The position numbers and the translations under genes are program-made. 64,000 bases of DNA from Paenibacillus sp. J2TS4. GTDB taxonomy: Bacteria > Bacillota > Bacilli > Paenibacillales > NBRC-103111. Positions 1-8,549 of this stretch are shown piece after piece; position 1 is the stretch's first letter, and every line of letters starts with the position of its first letter. Under the pieces are notes generated by a model. It ran no database searches. It was given only the letters and a program-made list of their open reading frames with translations, and was not told the origin of the DNA. The stretch covers positions 310,001 to 374,000 of the forward strand of contig NZ_BOSH01000005.1 in assembly GCF_018403245.1 (NCBI RefSeq), read 5' to 3'.

Positions 1-1011
1 GGCGGCGGAAAGTCGCTATTATTCTCTGGACATATGGACACAGTTCCCCGAGGCGGCGATCGTTGGACGAAGGAGCCTTTTGGAGGCGAAATCGAAGGGG
101 ACAAGCAGTATGGCCTGGGCATACTTGATATGAAATCCGGTATGGTGGCCGCCATAATGGCAGCCAAATGCGTCAAAGAGCTTGGATATACATTACAGGG
201 CGATCTCTTAATTGAGACCGTTGTGGATGAAGAATACGGCGGAGCTAATGGAACGCTTGCCAGCCGTCTTCGTGGATACAACGCTGATGCGGCCATCGTG
301 CCTGAGCCCACCAATTTGGCCATTTGTCCGGCCGCGCAAGGAGGCAGCTACTTCCGTGTTACATTCGAAGGGCGCGCTGGCCGATCCTACAGCGGAGAAA
401 ATACGATCAATCCCATTTATCCAGCCGCCCGCTTCGTGGAAATCATAAGGCAATATCATGAATGGAGAAATCTACATACCCCTGTTCATCCGCTGTATGT
501 CAATAATCCGGAACTGGCGACTCTCATTCAAGTCATGCGTGCAGGCGATGTCGATATCGATTTGGGAGACCGCGTGCCAAGCAGCTGCTCATTCGACGTA
601 TGGATTCAATGTTACCCGGATGTGACGGAGGAACAGCTGTATCAGGAGTTTATTAGCTTCTATCAGAATCAAGCTGCAGATGACGAACTGCTGTGCTCTC
701 ATCCGCCTAAGATCGAAAAAAAGCTGCGTTTTCTATATGGTACCAGCATGAGTGAAGATCACCCCTTACTCGATACGCTTAAAACCATCTCTACTCAAGC
801 CGTCGGCGCATCATTGCCCTATCAGGGCGCCCCGTTCGCTTGCGATTCGTTTATTTTTAATAAGTTTTCATCAACCCCTGCCGTTCTTTTCGGACCGTCA
901 GGCAAGAATGCACATGCTGTCGATGAACATATTTGCATTTCCGATTTCTTGAAGCTCGTTGAGATATACGCTGCAACCATTATCGAATGGTGCGGGGGAG
1001 TAAAGAAATAA
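1..1011 (+). CDS. M20 family metallopeptidase/deacylase (ArgE/DapE type), 5' end off the window
   Basis: The reading frame is open from base 1, so the gene begins outside the window; the ATG at 34 is the internal Met of the metal-binding HMDTVP motif. M20 enzymes are cytoplasmic di-zinc amidohydrolases that cleave N-acyl amino acids or small peptides. Visible are HMDTVP (first metal ligand His plus the catalytic-side Asp), GLGILDMK (bridging Asp region), DEEYGG (general-base Glu pair), and a late His in HAVDEH. These are the expected metal and catalytic motifs, so the visible part looks functional. It stops at TAA 1009-1011 just before a strong terminator and is convergent with rhaB. Substrate cannot be named from sequence. 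Confidence 0.85.
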   Translation, partial: GGGKSLLFSGHMDTVPRGGDRWTKEPFGGEIEGDKQYGLGILDMKSGMVAAIMAAKCVKELGYTLQGDLLIETVVDEEYGGANGTLASRLRGYNADAAIVPEPTNLAICPAAQGGSYFRVTFEGRAGRSYSGENTINPIYPAARFVEIIRQYHEWRNLHTPVHPLYVNNPELATLIQVMRAGDVDIDLGDRVPSSCSFDVWIQCYPDVTEEQLYQEFISFYQNQAADDELLCSHPPKIEKKLRFLYGTSMSEDHPLLDTLKTISTQAVGASLPYQGAPFACDSFIFNKFSSTPAVLFGPSGKNAHAVDEHICISDFLKLVEIYAATIIEWCGGVKK

Positions 1012-1035
1012 TTTTATTTATGCGAATATACAAAC

Positions 1036-1081
1036 AATCCGTTTCCTTCTCTAGCAGAGTTGGAAACGGATTTGTTTTTTT
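1036..1081. terminator. Intrinsic terminator between M20 peptidase and rhaB
   Basis: An 11-bp perfect stem (AATCCGTTTCC at 1036-1046 with GGAAACGGATT at 1062-1072) with a 15-nt loop is followed by a T-rich run at 1071-1081. It suits the plus-strand peptidase gene. The convergent rhaB ends at 1087, so it may serve both strands. Confidence 0.85.
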
Positions 1082-1086
1082 GTAAA

Positions 1087-2571
1087 CTAATCCTTCACTA
1101 AATTCAAAAACCGATGGTATTCTTGCTCCCACCGGGCGCCCTCTTCCGGCAAATAAGTATCGATGGCAAAAGATCCCCGAATCGCCGACCTGGCTTCCTG
1201 GATAGAGTCAAATATACCTGATGCGATCAATTGCATCGCGATGTTCCCAATGGCACTTGCCTCAATCGGCCCTGTCCATACCGGCCTGCCAATGGCACTC
1301 GCTGTGAACTGACATAGGAGCGTATTCTGGATGCCTCCTCCTGCCATATGCAATCCCTTAAACGTCTTATCCGCTAACTGTTCCGTACGTTCAAAAACAT
1401 ACCTATACTTCAATGCCAAGCTTTCCAAAATGCATCTCGCATATTGTCCTTCGGTTTGCGGTACGCTTTGACCGGTTTCTCTACAAAAGCGGCTAATTTG
1501 CCGGGTCATGTGAACCGGCTTCAAAAACATCTCGTGATCCGGGTCGATTAAAGAGCGGAAAGGCTCGCTCTGCTCAGCCAATTTCGATAATTCAGCAAAG
1601 GAGTACTCTTTTCCATTCTTTATCCATTCGTTTCTGCACTCTTGAAGCAACCACAATCCCATAATGTTTTTTAACAAACGATAGGTTCCCTGTACGCCGC
1701 CTTCGTTAGTGAAGTTCCATTCAAGCGCCTGCTGACTTAAAACGGGCTGCTGCACTTCCGTCCCCAACAAAGACCACGTTCCGGAAATCAAATACGCGAA
1801 GTCGGAATCCGCAGCAGGAACCGCCAAAACAGCCGAAGCTGTATCATGCTCGCCCACGGCCACAACAGGCAGCGGCCCCATATCCAGTTCTTCGCAGACG
1901 ATCGGTGTCAGCAAACCGACAACCGTTCCCGGCTCAACGACCTCTGCAAACCATTCCCGAGGAATGCCCAGTTCGCGCAGCAGAGCGCCATCCCATTCCC
2001 CAAGCGTGGGGTTATAGAGCTGTGTCGTACTGCTGATGGTCAATTCACTCTTCATTTTGCCTGTCAGAAAATACTGCAATAGATCAGGGATCATCAATAG
2101 ATATCTCCCTTCTTTGAACACGAAGGACTCCGACTTACGAAGCGCATACAACTGATAAATCGTGTTAATCGGGAGAAATTGAATACCCGTTCTGGAGAAG
2201 ATAGAACTGGCCCCAAGGCGATCCACGACTTCGTCCATGATCCCGTCCGTATGACGATCCCGATAATGATAGGGATTCATCAGCAGCTCGCCTGTGGAAC
2301 CAAGGACACCAAAGTCGACTGCCCATGAATCGATCGCCATACTCTCCAGTGCGATTCCACTCTGTTTAGCCTTTAATAAGCCCTGTTTAATTTCATGAAA
2401 AATCCGAAGGATATCCCATTGAAGGCGGGTTCCTACTTGCACCGGATCATTGGGAAAACGATGGATTTCTTCAATAGAAAGCTTGTATCCGTCCCATCTT
2501 CCAATGATAGCTCTCCCGCTGGAAGCGCCCAGATCGAACGCTAAAACATTTGCAGCTTGCTGCTTATTCAA
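1087..2571 (-). CDS. rhaB: L-rhamnulose kinase (rhamnulokinase)
   Basis: A 494-residue FGGY-family carbohydrate kinase. It phosphorylates L-rhamnulose with ATP to L-rhamnulose 1-phosphate, the second step of rhamnose breakdown. The N-terminal ATPase signature FDLGASSGR lies at residues 12-20, and SGTWSLLG and GGGIQN in the second half are typical of rhamnulokinases. Length matches the family (about 480-500). It lies 36 bp downstream of rhaEW on the same strand, whose product consumes its phosphorylated product, so the two are probably one transcript. The start is supported by a purine-rich GGGAGGAGA stretch shortly upstream. Confidence 0.93.
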   Translation of the reverse strand: MNKQQAANVLAFDLGASSGRAIIGRWDGYKLSIEEIHRFPNDPVQVGTRLQWDILRIFHEIKQGLLKAKQSGIALESMAIDSWAVDFGVLGSTGELLMNPYHYRDRHTDGIMDEVVDRLGASSIFSRTGIQFLPINTIYQLYALRKSESFVFKEGRYLLMIPDLLQYFLTGKMKSELTISSTTQLYNPTLGEWDGALLRELGIPREWFAEVVEPGTVVGLLTPIVCEELDMGPLPVVAVGEHDTASAVLAVPAADSDFAYLISGTWSLLGTEVQQPVLSQQALEWNFTNEGGVQGTYRLLKNIMGLWLLQECRNEWIKNGKEYSFAELSKLAEQSEPFRSLIDPDHEMFLKPVHMTRQISRFCRETGQSVPQTEGQYARCILESLALKYRYVFERTEQLADKTFKGLHMAGGGIQNTLLCQFTASAIGRPVWTGPIEASAIGNIAMQLIASGIFDSIQEARSAIRGSFAIDTYLPEEGARWEQEYHRFLNLVKD

Positions 2572-2607
2572 CTAGCATCTCCTCCCTGCCGTGCCATACA
2601 TCCATTC

Positions 2608-4677
2608 TTAACGTGTGAATGCCGCCGGAACGCCGCCATCCACGGTCAGGATACAGCCCGTTGTTTTCGCCGATTGGGATGAAGCGAAGTACAGGATCGC
2701 ATCTGCAATGTCTTGAGGATAAACATTCACGAGCAGCGTCGTTCGTTTACGATAATACTCCTCAAGATCGTCCGGCTCAATTCCATAAGCAGCTGCTCTC
2801 TCCTCTCTCCAACTGGAATTCCAGATAGCCGAACCCTGCAGCACCGCATCCGGTAAAACCGAATTAACCCGAATACCATATTCCCCGCCTTCTACCGCAA
2901 TACACCTTGCCAGGTGGATTTCAGCCGCTTTTGCCGTACTATAAGCCGAAGCGCTTTTACCGGCATAGACGGAGTTCTTGGAGCCAACAAATACCATACT
3001 GCCGCCAGTCCCCTGCTGCTTCATCCCTTTGAACGCTTCCCTGGCAACCAGGAAATAACCAGTCACAAGCACGTTCATATTCAGATTCCATTCACGAAGT
3101 GAAGTTTGATCAAGCGGTGATGAAGTGGCTAAACCTGCGTTATTGACGACAATATCTACGCCTCCATAGGTTAATGCAGCTTGTTTAAAGGCATTCGCTA
3201 CATCCTCCTCTTGGGTTACATCCATTCTCACGGCAATCGCTCTGCCTGCCCCATACTGCTCATTAATTTGCTCAGCAACCTTCTCAGCGCCTTCCAAATT
3301 CAGATCGGCGATAACGACGTGAGCCCCCTGAGAGACTAAAGATTGACAGGTGACTCGGCCAATCCCACCAGCCCCTCCCGTAACGAATGCCACCTGTCGA
3401 GAGAATTCCGCTTCAGCCGGGGCCAGCGTTAATTTATATAACTCCAGCGGCCAATATTCGACGTTATACGATTCATTCTCGCTTAATGAAACAAAATCGC
3501 CTAGTGTCGTCGCCCCTTGCATAACAGCAATGGCACGGTGGTATAATGCACAGCTGATCCTTGCCATAAACCGGCTGCTGCCGGTATTCATCATTCCAAT
3601 GCCAGGAATGAGAATGACACGCGGAACAGGCTCGAACATCAGGTCGCCCTTGTTTTGATTTCTAGCGAAATACTGTGTATAAGCGGCTTCGAACGCCTCA
3701 AGATCTTCCTTCAGCTTGCGGACAAGCTGTTCGATATTGCGGGTTTCGGGATCCCAATCAATATAGAGGGGGACCATTTTTGTATGTACCAGATGATCCG
3801 GGCAGGCCGCTCCGACTTGCGATAACGTTCCAGCATCCCTGCTATTCACAAAACGCAGCACCGCGTCACTGTCATCATAAGTCACAATCATTCTCTTATT
3901 TTGGCATACCGCCCCCCGAAGCAATGGCATGATCTCTGAGGCAATAGCGCTGCGTTCCTCTGCCGGAATCACTTCGTATTTCATTCCTCCGAACAGCTTC
4001 TCGACTTGAATCCGTTCGTTTATGTAACGCTCCGCTTCATCAATAATGGAGATCGTCTTATGGTAACACGATTCCGAAGTATCTCCCCAGGTGACAAGTC
4101 CATGCTTCTCCATAAGTACAAGTTCAGCCCGGGGATTATTTTGTACCCCTTCTGCAATCATCTTGGACAGCTTAAAGCCAGGGCGCACATAAGGAACCCA
4201 GACAAAACGATCCCCGAATATACGCTCCGCAATCTGCTTTCCATTATGCGCGCAACAAATCGAAATAATGGCATCAGGATGCGTATGATCTACATGCTTG
4301 AATGGCAGGAACGCATGGAGCAGCGTTTCAATCGATGCCCTTGGATGTTTGCTGTCCATCATACAGTTCGCAAGATACGCAACCATATCCTCGTCCGTCA
4401 TTTCATTCCGGTCGTAGAGAGCATTCAAGTCTTCCAGCCTTAAAGCAGTAAAATGATTGTTTTTCATTGTGCCGAGATCCGATCCGCTGCCTTTAATCCA
4501 CATGACTTCCACATCACGACCGCGAAAATCGATCATGCTTGTTTTCATTGAAGTATTGCCCCCGCCCCAGTTTGCAACCGAACGATCACTGCCAAGCAGG
4601 TTGGAACGATACACTAGTTCATTCAGTCCTGCGTCTGCTTGTGGAGCTTTGGTCTCTTCCCATAAATTTATTGGCAT
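2608..4677 (-). CDS. rhaEW: Bifunctional rhamnulose-1-phosphate aldolase / L-lactaldehyde dehydrogenase
   Basis: A 689-residue fusion. Residues 1 to about 400 form a class II aldolase domain with the metal-binding HTHPD motif at 131-135 and MEKHG at 189-193. Residues 428-689 form a short-chain dehydrogenase with TGGAGGIG at 433-440 (NAD binding), NNAG at 512-515 and YSTAK at 579-583 (catalytic Tyr and Lys). The aldolase half splits rhamnulose 1-phosphate into dihydroxyacetone phosphate and lactaldehyde, and the dehydrogenase half oxidises lactaldehyde to lactate. The arrangement matches Bacillus subtilis RhaEW (YuxG). An AGGTTG ribosome binding site precedes the ATG at 4677. No rhaA isomerase or rhaM mutarotase is in view. 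Confidence 0.93.
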   Translation of the reverse strand: MPINLWEETKAPQADAGLNELVYRSNLLGSDRSVANWGGGNTSMKTSMIDFRGRDVEVMWIKGSGSDLGTMKNNHFTALRLEDLNALYDRNEMTDEDMVAYLANCMMDSKHPRASIETLLHAFLPFKHVDHTHPDAIISICCAHNGKQIAERIFGDRFVWVPYVRPGFKLSKMIAEGVQNNPRAELVLMEKHGLVTWGDTSESCYHKTISIIDEAERYINERIQVEKLFGGMKYEVIPAEERSAIASEIMPLLRGAVCQNKRMIVTYDDSDAVLRFVNSRDAGTLSQVGAACPDHLVHTKMVPLYIDWDPETRNIEQLVRKLKEDLEAFEAAYTQYFARNQNKGDLMFEPVPRVILIPGIGMMNTGSSRFMARISCALYHRAIAVMQGATTLGDFVSLSENESYNVEYWPLELYKLTLAPAEAEFSRQVAFVTGGAGGIGRVTCQSLVSQGAHVVIADLNLEGAEKVAEQINEQYGAGRAIAVRMDVTQEEDVANAFKQAALTYGGVDIVVNNAGLATSSPLDQTSLREWNLNMNVLVTGYFLVAREAFKGMKQQGTGGSMVFVGSKNSVYAGKSASAYSTAKAAEIHLARCIAVEGGEYGIRVNSVLPDAVLQGSAIWNSSWREERAAAYGIEPDDLEEYYRKRTTLLVNVYPQDIADAILYFASSQSAKTTGCILTVDGGVPAAFTR

Positions 4678-4692
4678 TTCACAACCTCCATA

Positions 4693-4733
4693 TTTATTTG
4701 TTTGTGTTTATTTGTTTTTGTTTTGATTTGTTT
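4693..4733. promoter_or_regulatory. Candidate RhaR operator: repeated TTTATTTGTTT units
   Basis: Two exact copies of TTTATTTGTTT (4693-4703 and 4707-4717, 14 bp apart) plus a degenerate third (4723-4733) sit between rhaEW and rhaR. Tandem TTTGTTT-like repeats are the usual sites of DeoR-family repressors, and rhaR next door encodes one. They lie between the likely rhaEW promoter and its start codon, where bound repressor would block transcription. Function is inferred. Confidence 0.5.
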
Positions 4734-4775
4734 TAATCTTATCATACTTATTTATGTTTTTGTACAATTAATTTT
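4731..4775 (-). promoter_or_regulatory. Possible rhaEW promoter
   Basis: On the minus strand a TTGTAC -35-like element is followed after about 15-17 bp by TATGAT/TGATAA. The match is moderate. It is supported mainly by the rhaR terminator upstream, which means rhaEW needs its own promoter. Confidence 0.3.
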
Positions 4776-4788
4776 GAAGTCTTCTGGC

Positions 4789-4821
4789 CAAGAAAAAAGC
4801 CTGCGACCTCATCGCAGACCA
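4789..4821 (-). terminator. Intrinsic terminator of rhaR
   Basis: On the minus strand GTCTGCGA pairs with TCGCAGGC (one wobble) around a 5-nt loop and is followed by TTTTTT. It lies just after the rhaR stop at 4838, so rhaR and rhaEW appear to be separate transcripts. Confidence 0.8.
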
Positions 4822-4837
4822 TTAACGAATTTATATT

Positions 4838-5614
4838 CTATTTACCACTGCCCGTTTGAATCACAGTCAGAGACCGTGCTGTGTCCTTCAGCCCCTGAAT
4901 ATAGGCTTCCTCCGTTTGATGATCCGTAATCACCACATCAATATCATCCCAGGCAGATACTTTCGCAAAAGCTTGTACATTGAATTTACTGTAATCAGCA
5001 AGCAAAAATACTTTATCTGTAATGGAAATCATTTTTTGCTTTACAACCGCTTGCAGCTCATTCGAATCACTGATGCCTCGCTGAATATGAACGCCTTTAC
5101 TCGATATAAATGCTTTGTCTACATGGTAGGTATCCAATGTTTTCACTGCTTGCGGACCTACATATGACAAAGATCTGGGGGATAAAATACCTCCAGTTGA
5201 AATAACCTCTACCTTGGTTTTTGTGCTGAGTTCCAACGCCACTTTAATCGAGTTGGTCAGAACCGTAATGGGTATATCCGGTAAAATTCGCGTCATGAAC
5301 CAGGCAGTCGAACTGGCATCAAGCACAATTCGATCGCCGGGCAATATATGCTTCACAGCCTCCTGCGCGATTTCCATCTTTTGATCTACGTTTGACGTTT
5401 CACGTTCCAGATATGGGGTCTCTAGTTGAGTATCCCTCACACTTACCGCCCCGCCATGGCTTCGCAGCAATCGGCCTTCTGCTTCTAATTTATCAAGATC
5501 GCGACGGATGGTCTCCTCCGTTACCCCGCATATCTCACTCAGTTCCGTTACTCGTATGCTTCCCCGCTCGTTAACAAGTTGTACGATTTTATGGTACCGC
5601 TCCGCTACAAGCAT
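4838..5614 (-). CDS. rhaR: DeoR-family transcriptional repressor, probable rhamnose operon regulator
   Basis: A 258-residue DeoR/GlpR-type regulator with an N-terminal helix-turn-helix (GVTEETIRRDLDKLE around residues 28-42) and a C-terminal sugar-phosphate sensor domain (DRIVLDASSTAW, STGGILSP). Such proteins release DNA when bound to a phosphorylated sugar. Position beside rhaEW-rhaB mirrors B. subtilis rhaR (yulB), giving the likely role. I chose the ATG at 5614 because AAGGAG lies 7 bp upstream and the HTH begins soon after; the frame stays open to 5797 but that extension is basic and unlike the family. Confidence 0.85.
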   Translation of the reverse strand: MLVAERYHKIVQLVNERGSIRVTELSEICGVTEETIRRDLDKLEAEGRLLRSHGGAVSVRDTQLETPYLERETSNVDQKMEIAQEAVKHILPGDRIVLDASSTAWFMTRILPDIPITVLTNSIKVALELSTKTKVEVISTGGILSPRSLSYVGPQAVKTLDTYHVDKAFISSKGVHIQRGISDSNELQAVVKQKMISITDKVFLLADYSKFNVQAFAKVSAWDDIDVVITDHQTEEAYIQGLKDTARSLTVIQTGSGK

Positions 5615-6030
5615 CTCATTCTCCTTGAAATTCCAATTTTTGTTCTTCCTATAAGTATAACTTGTTCGCGGAGCAGGTAAAAGGCCTTCTATAAAAATAT
5701 GGGTGAGTTTGCGCAGTAGCTCCCATCTCCATCTTCCAGAACAAAAACCAGAGAAGAGGCGAAGACATGATTTAACCGATCTCAACTTGTCATTCATTAA
5801 AATTTAATTTATTATTTATTATAAGGAAGGGGCTTTAAAATGCTTTATATAAAATTTGTAAAACTCGTTAGAAAGCTTTGCTCCGCACAAATGTATACGA
5901 TGAAGCGTTGTACGGAGCTTAATCAAGGAGCATAATGCTTCTTACATTCATCGGCTGAATAGTCTGAAAAAAGTGTAGTTTCACTATACTTATTTAGTTA
6001 TGGCTATTTGCTGATGGAAGAATAGATTAA
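5615..6030. other. Intergenic region between rhaR and the ABC-F leader
   Basis: About 400 bp without a supported gene. The first part holds the promoter region of rhaR (an AT-rich stretch near 5800-5820). An imperfect dyad (GAAAGCTTTGCTCCG against CGGAGCTT) lies near 5870-5922. Nothing else was recognised. Confidence 0.4.
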
Positions 6031-6031
6031 G

Positions 6032-6073
6032 GGGCCATAGACAATGCTTTGTCTATGGCCCTTTGTGTTTGTT
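6032..6073 (+). promoter_or_regulatory. First leader hairpin upstream of the ABC-F gene
   Basis: A 13-bp perfect stem (GGGCCATAGACAA at 6032-6044 and TTGTCTATGGCCC at 6049-6061) with a 4-nt loop is followed by a T-rich stretch. The ATG of a 26-codon leader frame (6044) sits at the loop, so a ribosome translating the leader would unfold the stem. It may be a first terminator or an anti-terminator partner. Confidence 0.55.
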
Positions 6074-6124
6074 GCAACGCGAATGAGTTTTACCAACAAA
6101 TTGGCGTTGTATATAACGTGCTGA
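6044..6124 (+). CDS. Putative 26-residue leader peptide of the ABC-F gene
   Basis: ATG at 6044 opens a 26-codon frame ending TGA at 6122-6124 and beginning MLCLWPF. It starts inside the first leader hairpin and ends about 20 bp before the second, terminator-type hairpin. Inducible ribosome-protection genes commonly carry such short frames, where a drug-stalled ribosome changes RNA folding. There is no strong ribosome binding site, since GGGGCC lies in the stem itself. No family match is claimed. Confidence 0.4.
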   Translation: MLCLWPFVFVATRMSFTNKLALYITC

Positions 6125-6141
6125 AAAGTACGATACACCAC

Positions 6142-6192
6142 AAAAGCAGAGGGCTAATGTCATAAGACATTGTTCTCTGCTTTTTTATTTTT
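6142..6192 (+). terminator. Attenuator-type terminator in the ABC-F leader
   Basis: AAAAGCAGAG (6142-6151) pairs with CTCTGCTTTT (6175-6184), and a nested stem AATGTC/GACATT lies inside. A run of T follows at 6181-6192, only about 20 bp before the ABC-F ATG. A terminator this close to a start, after a leader frame, suggests transcription attenuation relieved by antibiotic, as described for vmlR-like ABC-F genes. Confidence 0.7.
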
Positions 6193-6212
6193 CTAAGAAA
6201 AGAGGAATCATA

Positions 6213-7757
6213 ATGTGCTTACTTATAGTTGAAAACTTATCACATTCTTTTATAGATAAAACCTTATATGAAAATGCTTTTTTCGATTTGCATAAGGGCG
6301 AACATATGGGGATAGTTGGGCAAAACGGTGCTGGAAAAAGTACCTTAATAAAAATATTGATGGGAGAGATTATTCCCGATGAAGGGGAAATCAAGTGGCA
6401 ACCTAATATTCAAATCGGACATCTAGATCAATATGCTGAAATTGATGGAAACCATACAATTTGGGAATATCTCAAGACTGCGTTTGCGGATTTGATTGAA
6501 ATGGAGAACAAAATGAACAGATTATATCAAGATAGTGCTATTACTGGGGATACGGATCAATTACTCCAAGCTGCAACATATCAAGAACAACTGGAAGCTA
6601 ACGATTTTTATTCCGTAGATAGCAACATTAATAAAATGGCTGCTGGCTTAGGTATCGATGCAATTGGAATAGATCGTAAGATTCAAGATCTGAGTGGCGG
6701 ACAACGTGCCAAGGTCATTTTAGCAAAGCTTTTGCTGGAAAAACCTAATGTACTGTTGCTGGATGAGCCAACAAACTTCCTTGATAAAGAACATGTGGAA
6801 TGGCTTGCAAATTATTTAGAAGCGTTTGATGGTGCTTTTATTATTGTTTCCCATGACTTTGCTTTTTTAGAAAAGGTCTCTTCTTGTATATGTGACATAG
6901 AGTTTGGAACTGTTAAAAAGTACTACGGTAAATATTCAGACTTTCTTCGTCAAAAAGAGCATTTACGACAGGATTATATCCGTCGATATAACGCTCAGCA
7001 AAAAAAGATTGAAAAAACCGAAGAATATATTCGAAAAAATATTGCAGGGAATAACTCCAAAATAGCAAAAGGACGTAGAAAACAACTGGAAAGGATGGAA
7101 AGAATCGCTCCACCTACGTTTACTCATAAGCCATCCATTCAGTTTGATGAATTGCCAATCTCATCACATACAGTACTCACAGTCAAAGATCTTGAAGTCG
7201 GCTATGAATCAGCACTTTTACCAAAACTAAATTTTTCAGTTATGGGTGGACAAAAACTGATTATTACAGGGTTTAACGGGATTGGAAAATCAACTTTATT
7301 AAAAACTTTAGTTGGGCGTATTCCCGCCATTTCAGGTTATTTTCGATTTTCAGACCAGATAAAAATGGGATATTATGAGCAAGATTTAAACTGGGACAAC
7401 GGAGCAATAACACCGCTCCAAATTATTTCAGAACAGTTCCCTAAACTGAATGTAAAAGAAATACGGCAGCATCTGGCACGATGTGGCGTAAAAGATAAAA
7501 ACGTTTCACAAGAAATTAGCACATTAAGTGGCGGAGAACAATCAAAAGTGAAATTATGTGGTTTGATACTTTCTCCATGTAATTTTCTTATTTTAGATGA
7601 GCCTACGAATCATCTGGATGCGGAAGCGAAAGAAGCTTTACAGAAGGCTTTAATCCAATTTAAAGGAAGTGTGTTGCTTGTTTCTCACGAAGACAATTTT
7701 TACCTTGATTGGGCAGATAATATTTTTAATATAGAAAATGGCATCTTCCTTACATGA
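6213..7757 (+). CDS. ABC-F ATPase, probable ribosomal protection (antibiotic resistance) protein
   Basis: A 514-residue protein with two ABC domains and no membrane segments. The first has GQNGAGKST at residues 36-44, LSGGQ and LLDEPTNFLD; the second has GFNGIGKST, LSGGEQ and LDEPTNHLD. The linker between them is charged and helical (about residues 235-305), as in ABC-F proteins that enter the ribosomal E site and dislodge drugs bound at the peptidyl transferase centre. The size fits the Vga/Lsa/Vml group as well as housekeeping YfmM-like proteins. The attenuator-like leader argues for an inducible resistance role. An AGAGG site precedes the ATG by about 8 bp. Which drugs it acts on cannot be read from the sequence. 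Confidence 0.85.
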   Translation: MCLLIVENLSHSFIDKTLYENAFFDLHKGEHMGIVGQNGAGKSTLIKILMGEIIPDEGEIKWQPNIQIGHLDQYAEIDGNHTIWEYLKTAFADLIEMENKMNRLYQDSAITGDTDQLLQAATYQEQLEANDFYSVDSNINKMAAGLGIDAIGIDRKIQDLSGGQRAKVILAKLLLEKPNVLLLDEPTNFLDKEHVEWLANYLEAFDGAFIIVSHDFAFLEKVSSCICDIEFGTVKKYYGKYSDFLRQKEHLRQDYIRRYNAQQKKIEKTEEYIRKNIAGNNSKIAKGRRKQLERMERIAPPTFTHKPSIQFDELPISSHTVLTVKDLEVGYESALLPKLNFSVMGGQKLIITGFNGIGKSTLLKTLVGRIPAISGYFRFSDQIKMGYYEQDLNWDNGAITPLQIISEQFPKLNVKEIRQHLARCGVKDKNVSQEISTLSGGEQSKVKLCGLILSPCNFLILDEPTNHLDAEAKEALQKALIQFKGSVLLVSHEDNFYLDWADNIFNIENGIFLT

Positions 7758-7894
7758 GAAGCAAAAAATGGATTGATTTGGATCGATTACACTAATTGGT
7801 GCCGTTATTTATTGAAAGTCATGTTCGCTTAATGTCAGGGAATCGGCTGGCTTAAAGCAATCGAAAAAACCAATTAATCTGTAATAAACAAAAG

Positions 7895-7928
7895 AAGGCG
7901 CAAGCATTTTATGGCTTGGGCCTTTAAT
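7895..7928. terminator. Terminator between convergent ABC-F and DUF6985-like genes
   Basis: AAGGC-G-CAAGC pairs with GCTTG-G-GCCTT (one internal mismatch) around an 8-nt loop, with AT-rich flanks. It is followed by the short motif AGGTAAATGCGGCTT that recurs beside other terminators in this window. Confidence 0.6.
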
Positions 7929-7956
7929 ATATCAGGTAAATGCGGCTTCGAAACTT

Positions 7957-8502
7957 TTACCCGTCGTCGCTTTCATCCCAAATGGCATATTCCCCATAAC
8001 CTAGAAACTCGCGTACTTCAAGAACTTCCTTGCCTTTGATAATAATTTCAATACCGTCTTCAAAATCCCATTCCATACCAGCCAGAACGCTTGCTCCAAA
8101 TAGGGGATCATTCTTATCATAAGGATTTCTGTAGATATAAATATCGCTCACTGAAATAAAGCGTAAGAGGTCCCTGCCCTGAGCATCCGGCAAACCATCT
8201 GGGCATTTCATATCTGGATAACAATCTGTCAGGAGATGATCTTTCCATGTGCACATTTTTTTGCATAACTCATCAACCGTTTCATCAGGTAGATTATTCA
8301 AACAATTTTCGATATAGGACTCCGCTTCGTCTAAACTCATGTCCTCCTCTCTAAAATGGTATTGTACGCGTTCATTAGATAAAACAAACAACCCAAATCC
8401 AGAAGTAGCTTCTCCGTTTGACGCGTAAACGTCTTCCTCTTTGCCAACATTCTCTAAATGAAATTTTCTACTAATTGGATATTCCCGATTCGACATTCCC
8501 AT
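7957..8502 (-). CDS. Hypothetical protein, DUF6985-like
   Basis: A 181-residue acidic, soluble protein with no signal peptide or membrane segment. The C-terminal part (FGASVLAGMEWDFEDGIEI and GYGEYAIWDE) resembles the DUF6985 family, whose members are often encoded near polymorphic-toxin immunity genes; this family call is tentative. AAGGGG lies a few bases before the ATG at 8502. It is preceded by the 8550-9830 gene, and the 47-bp gap suggests one transcript. Function unknown. Confidence 0.55.
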   Translation of the reverse strand: MGMSNREYPISRKFHLENVGKEEDVYASNGEATSGFGLFVLSNERVQYHFREEDMSLDEAESYIENCLNNLPDETVDELCKKMCTWKDHLLTDCYPDMKCPDGLPDAQGRDLLRFISVSDIYIYRNPYDKNDPLFGASVLAGMEWDFEDGIEIIIKGKEVLEVREFLGYGEYAIWDESDDG

Positions 8503-8549
8503 TTATACCCCTTTATTCGTCAAGAAAAGGCTCAAATCTTCTCCTAGTC

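Noticed and set aside
5615..5797. N-terminal extension of rhaR
   Set aside because: The DeoR HTH begins at the ATG at 5614, which has a good ribosome site; the extension is basic and atypical.
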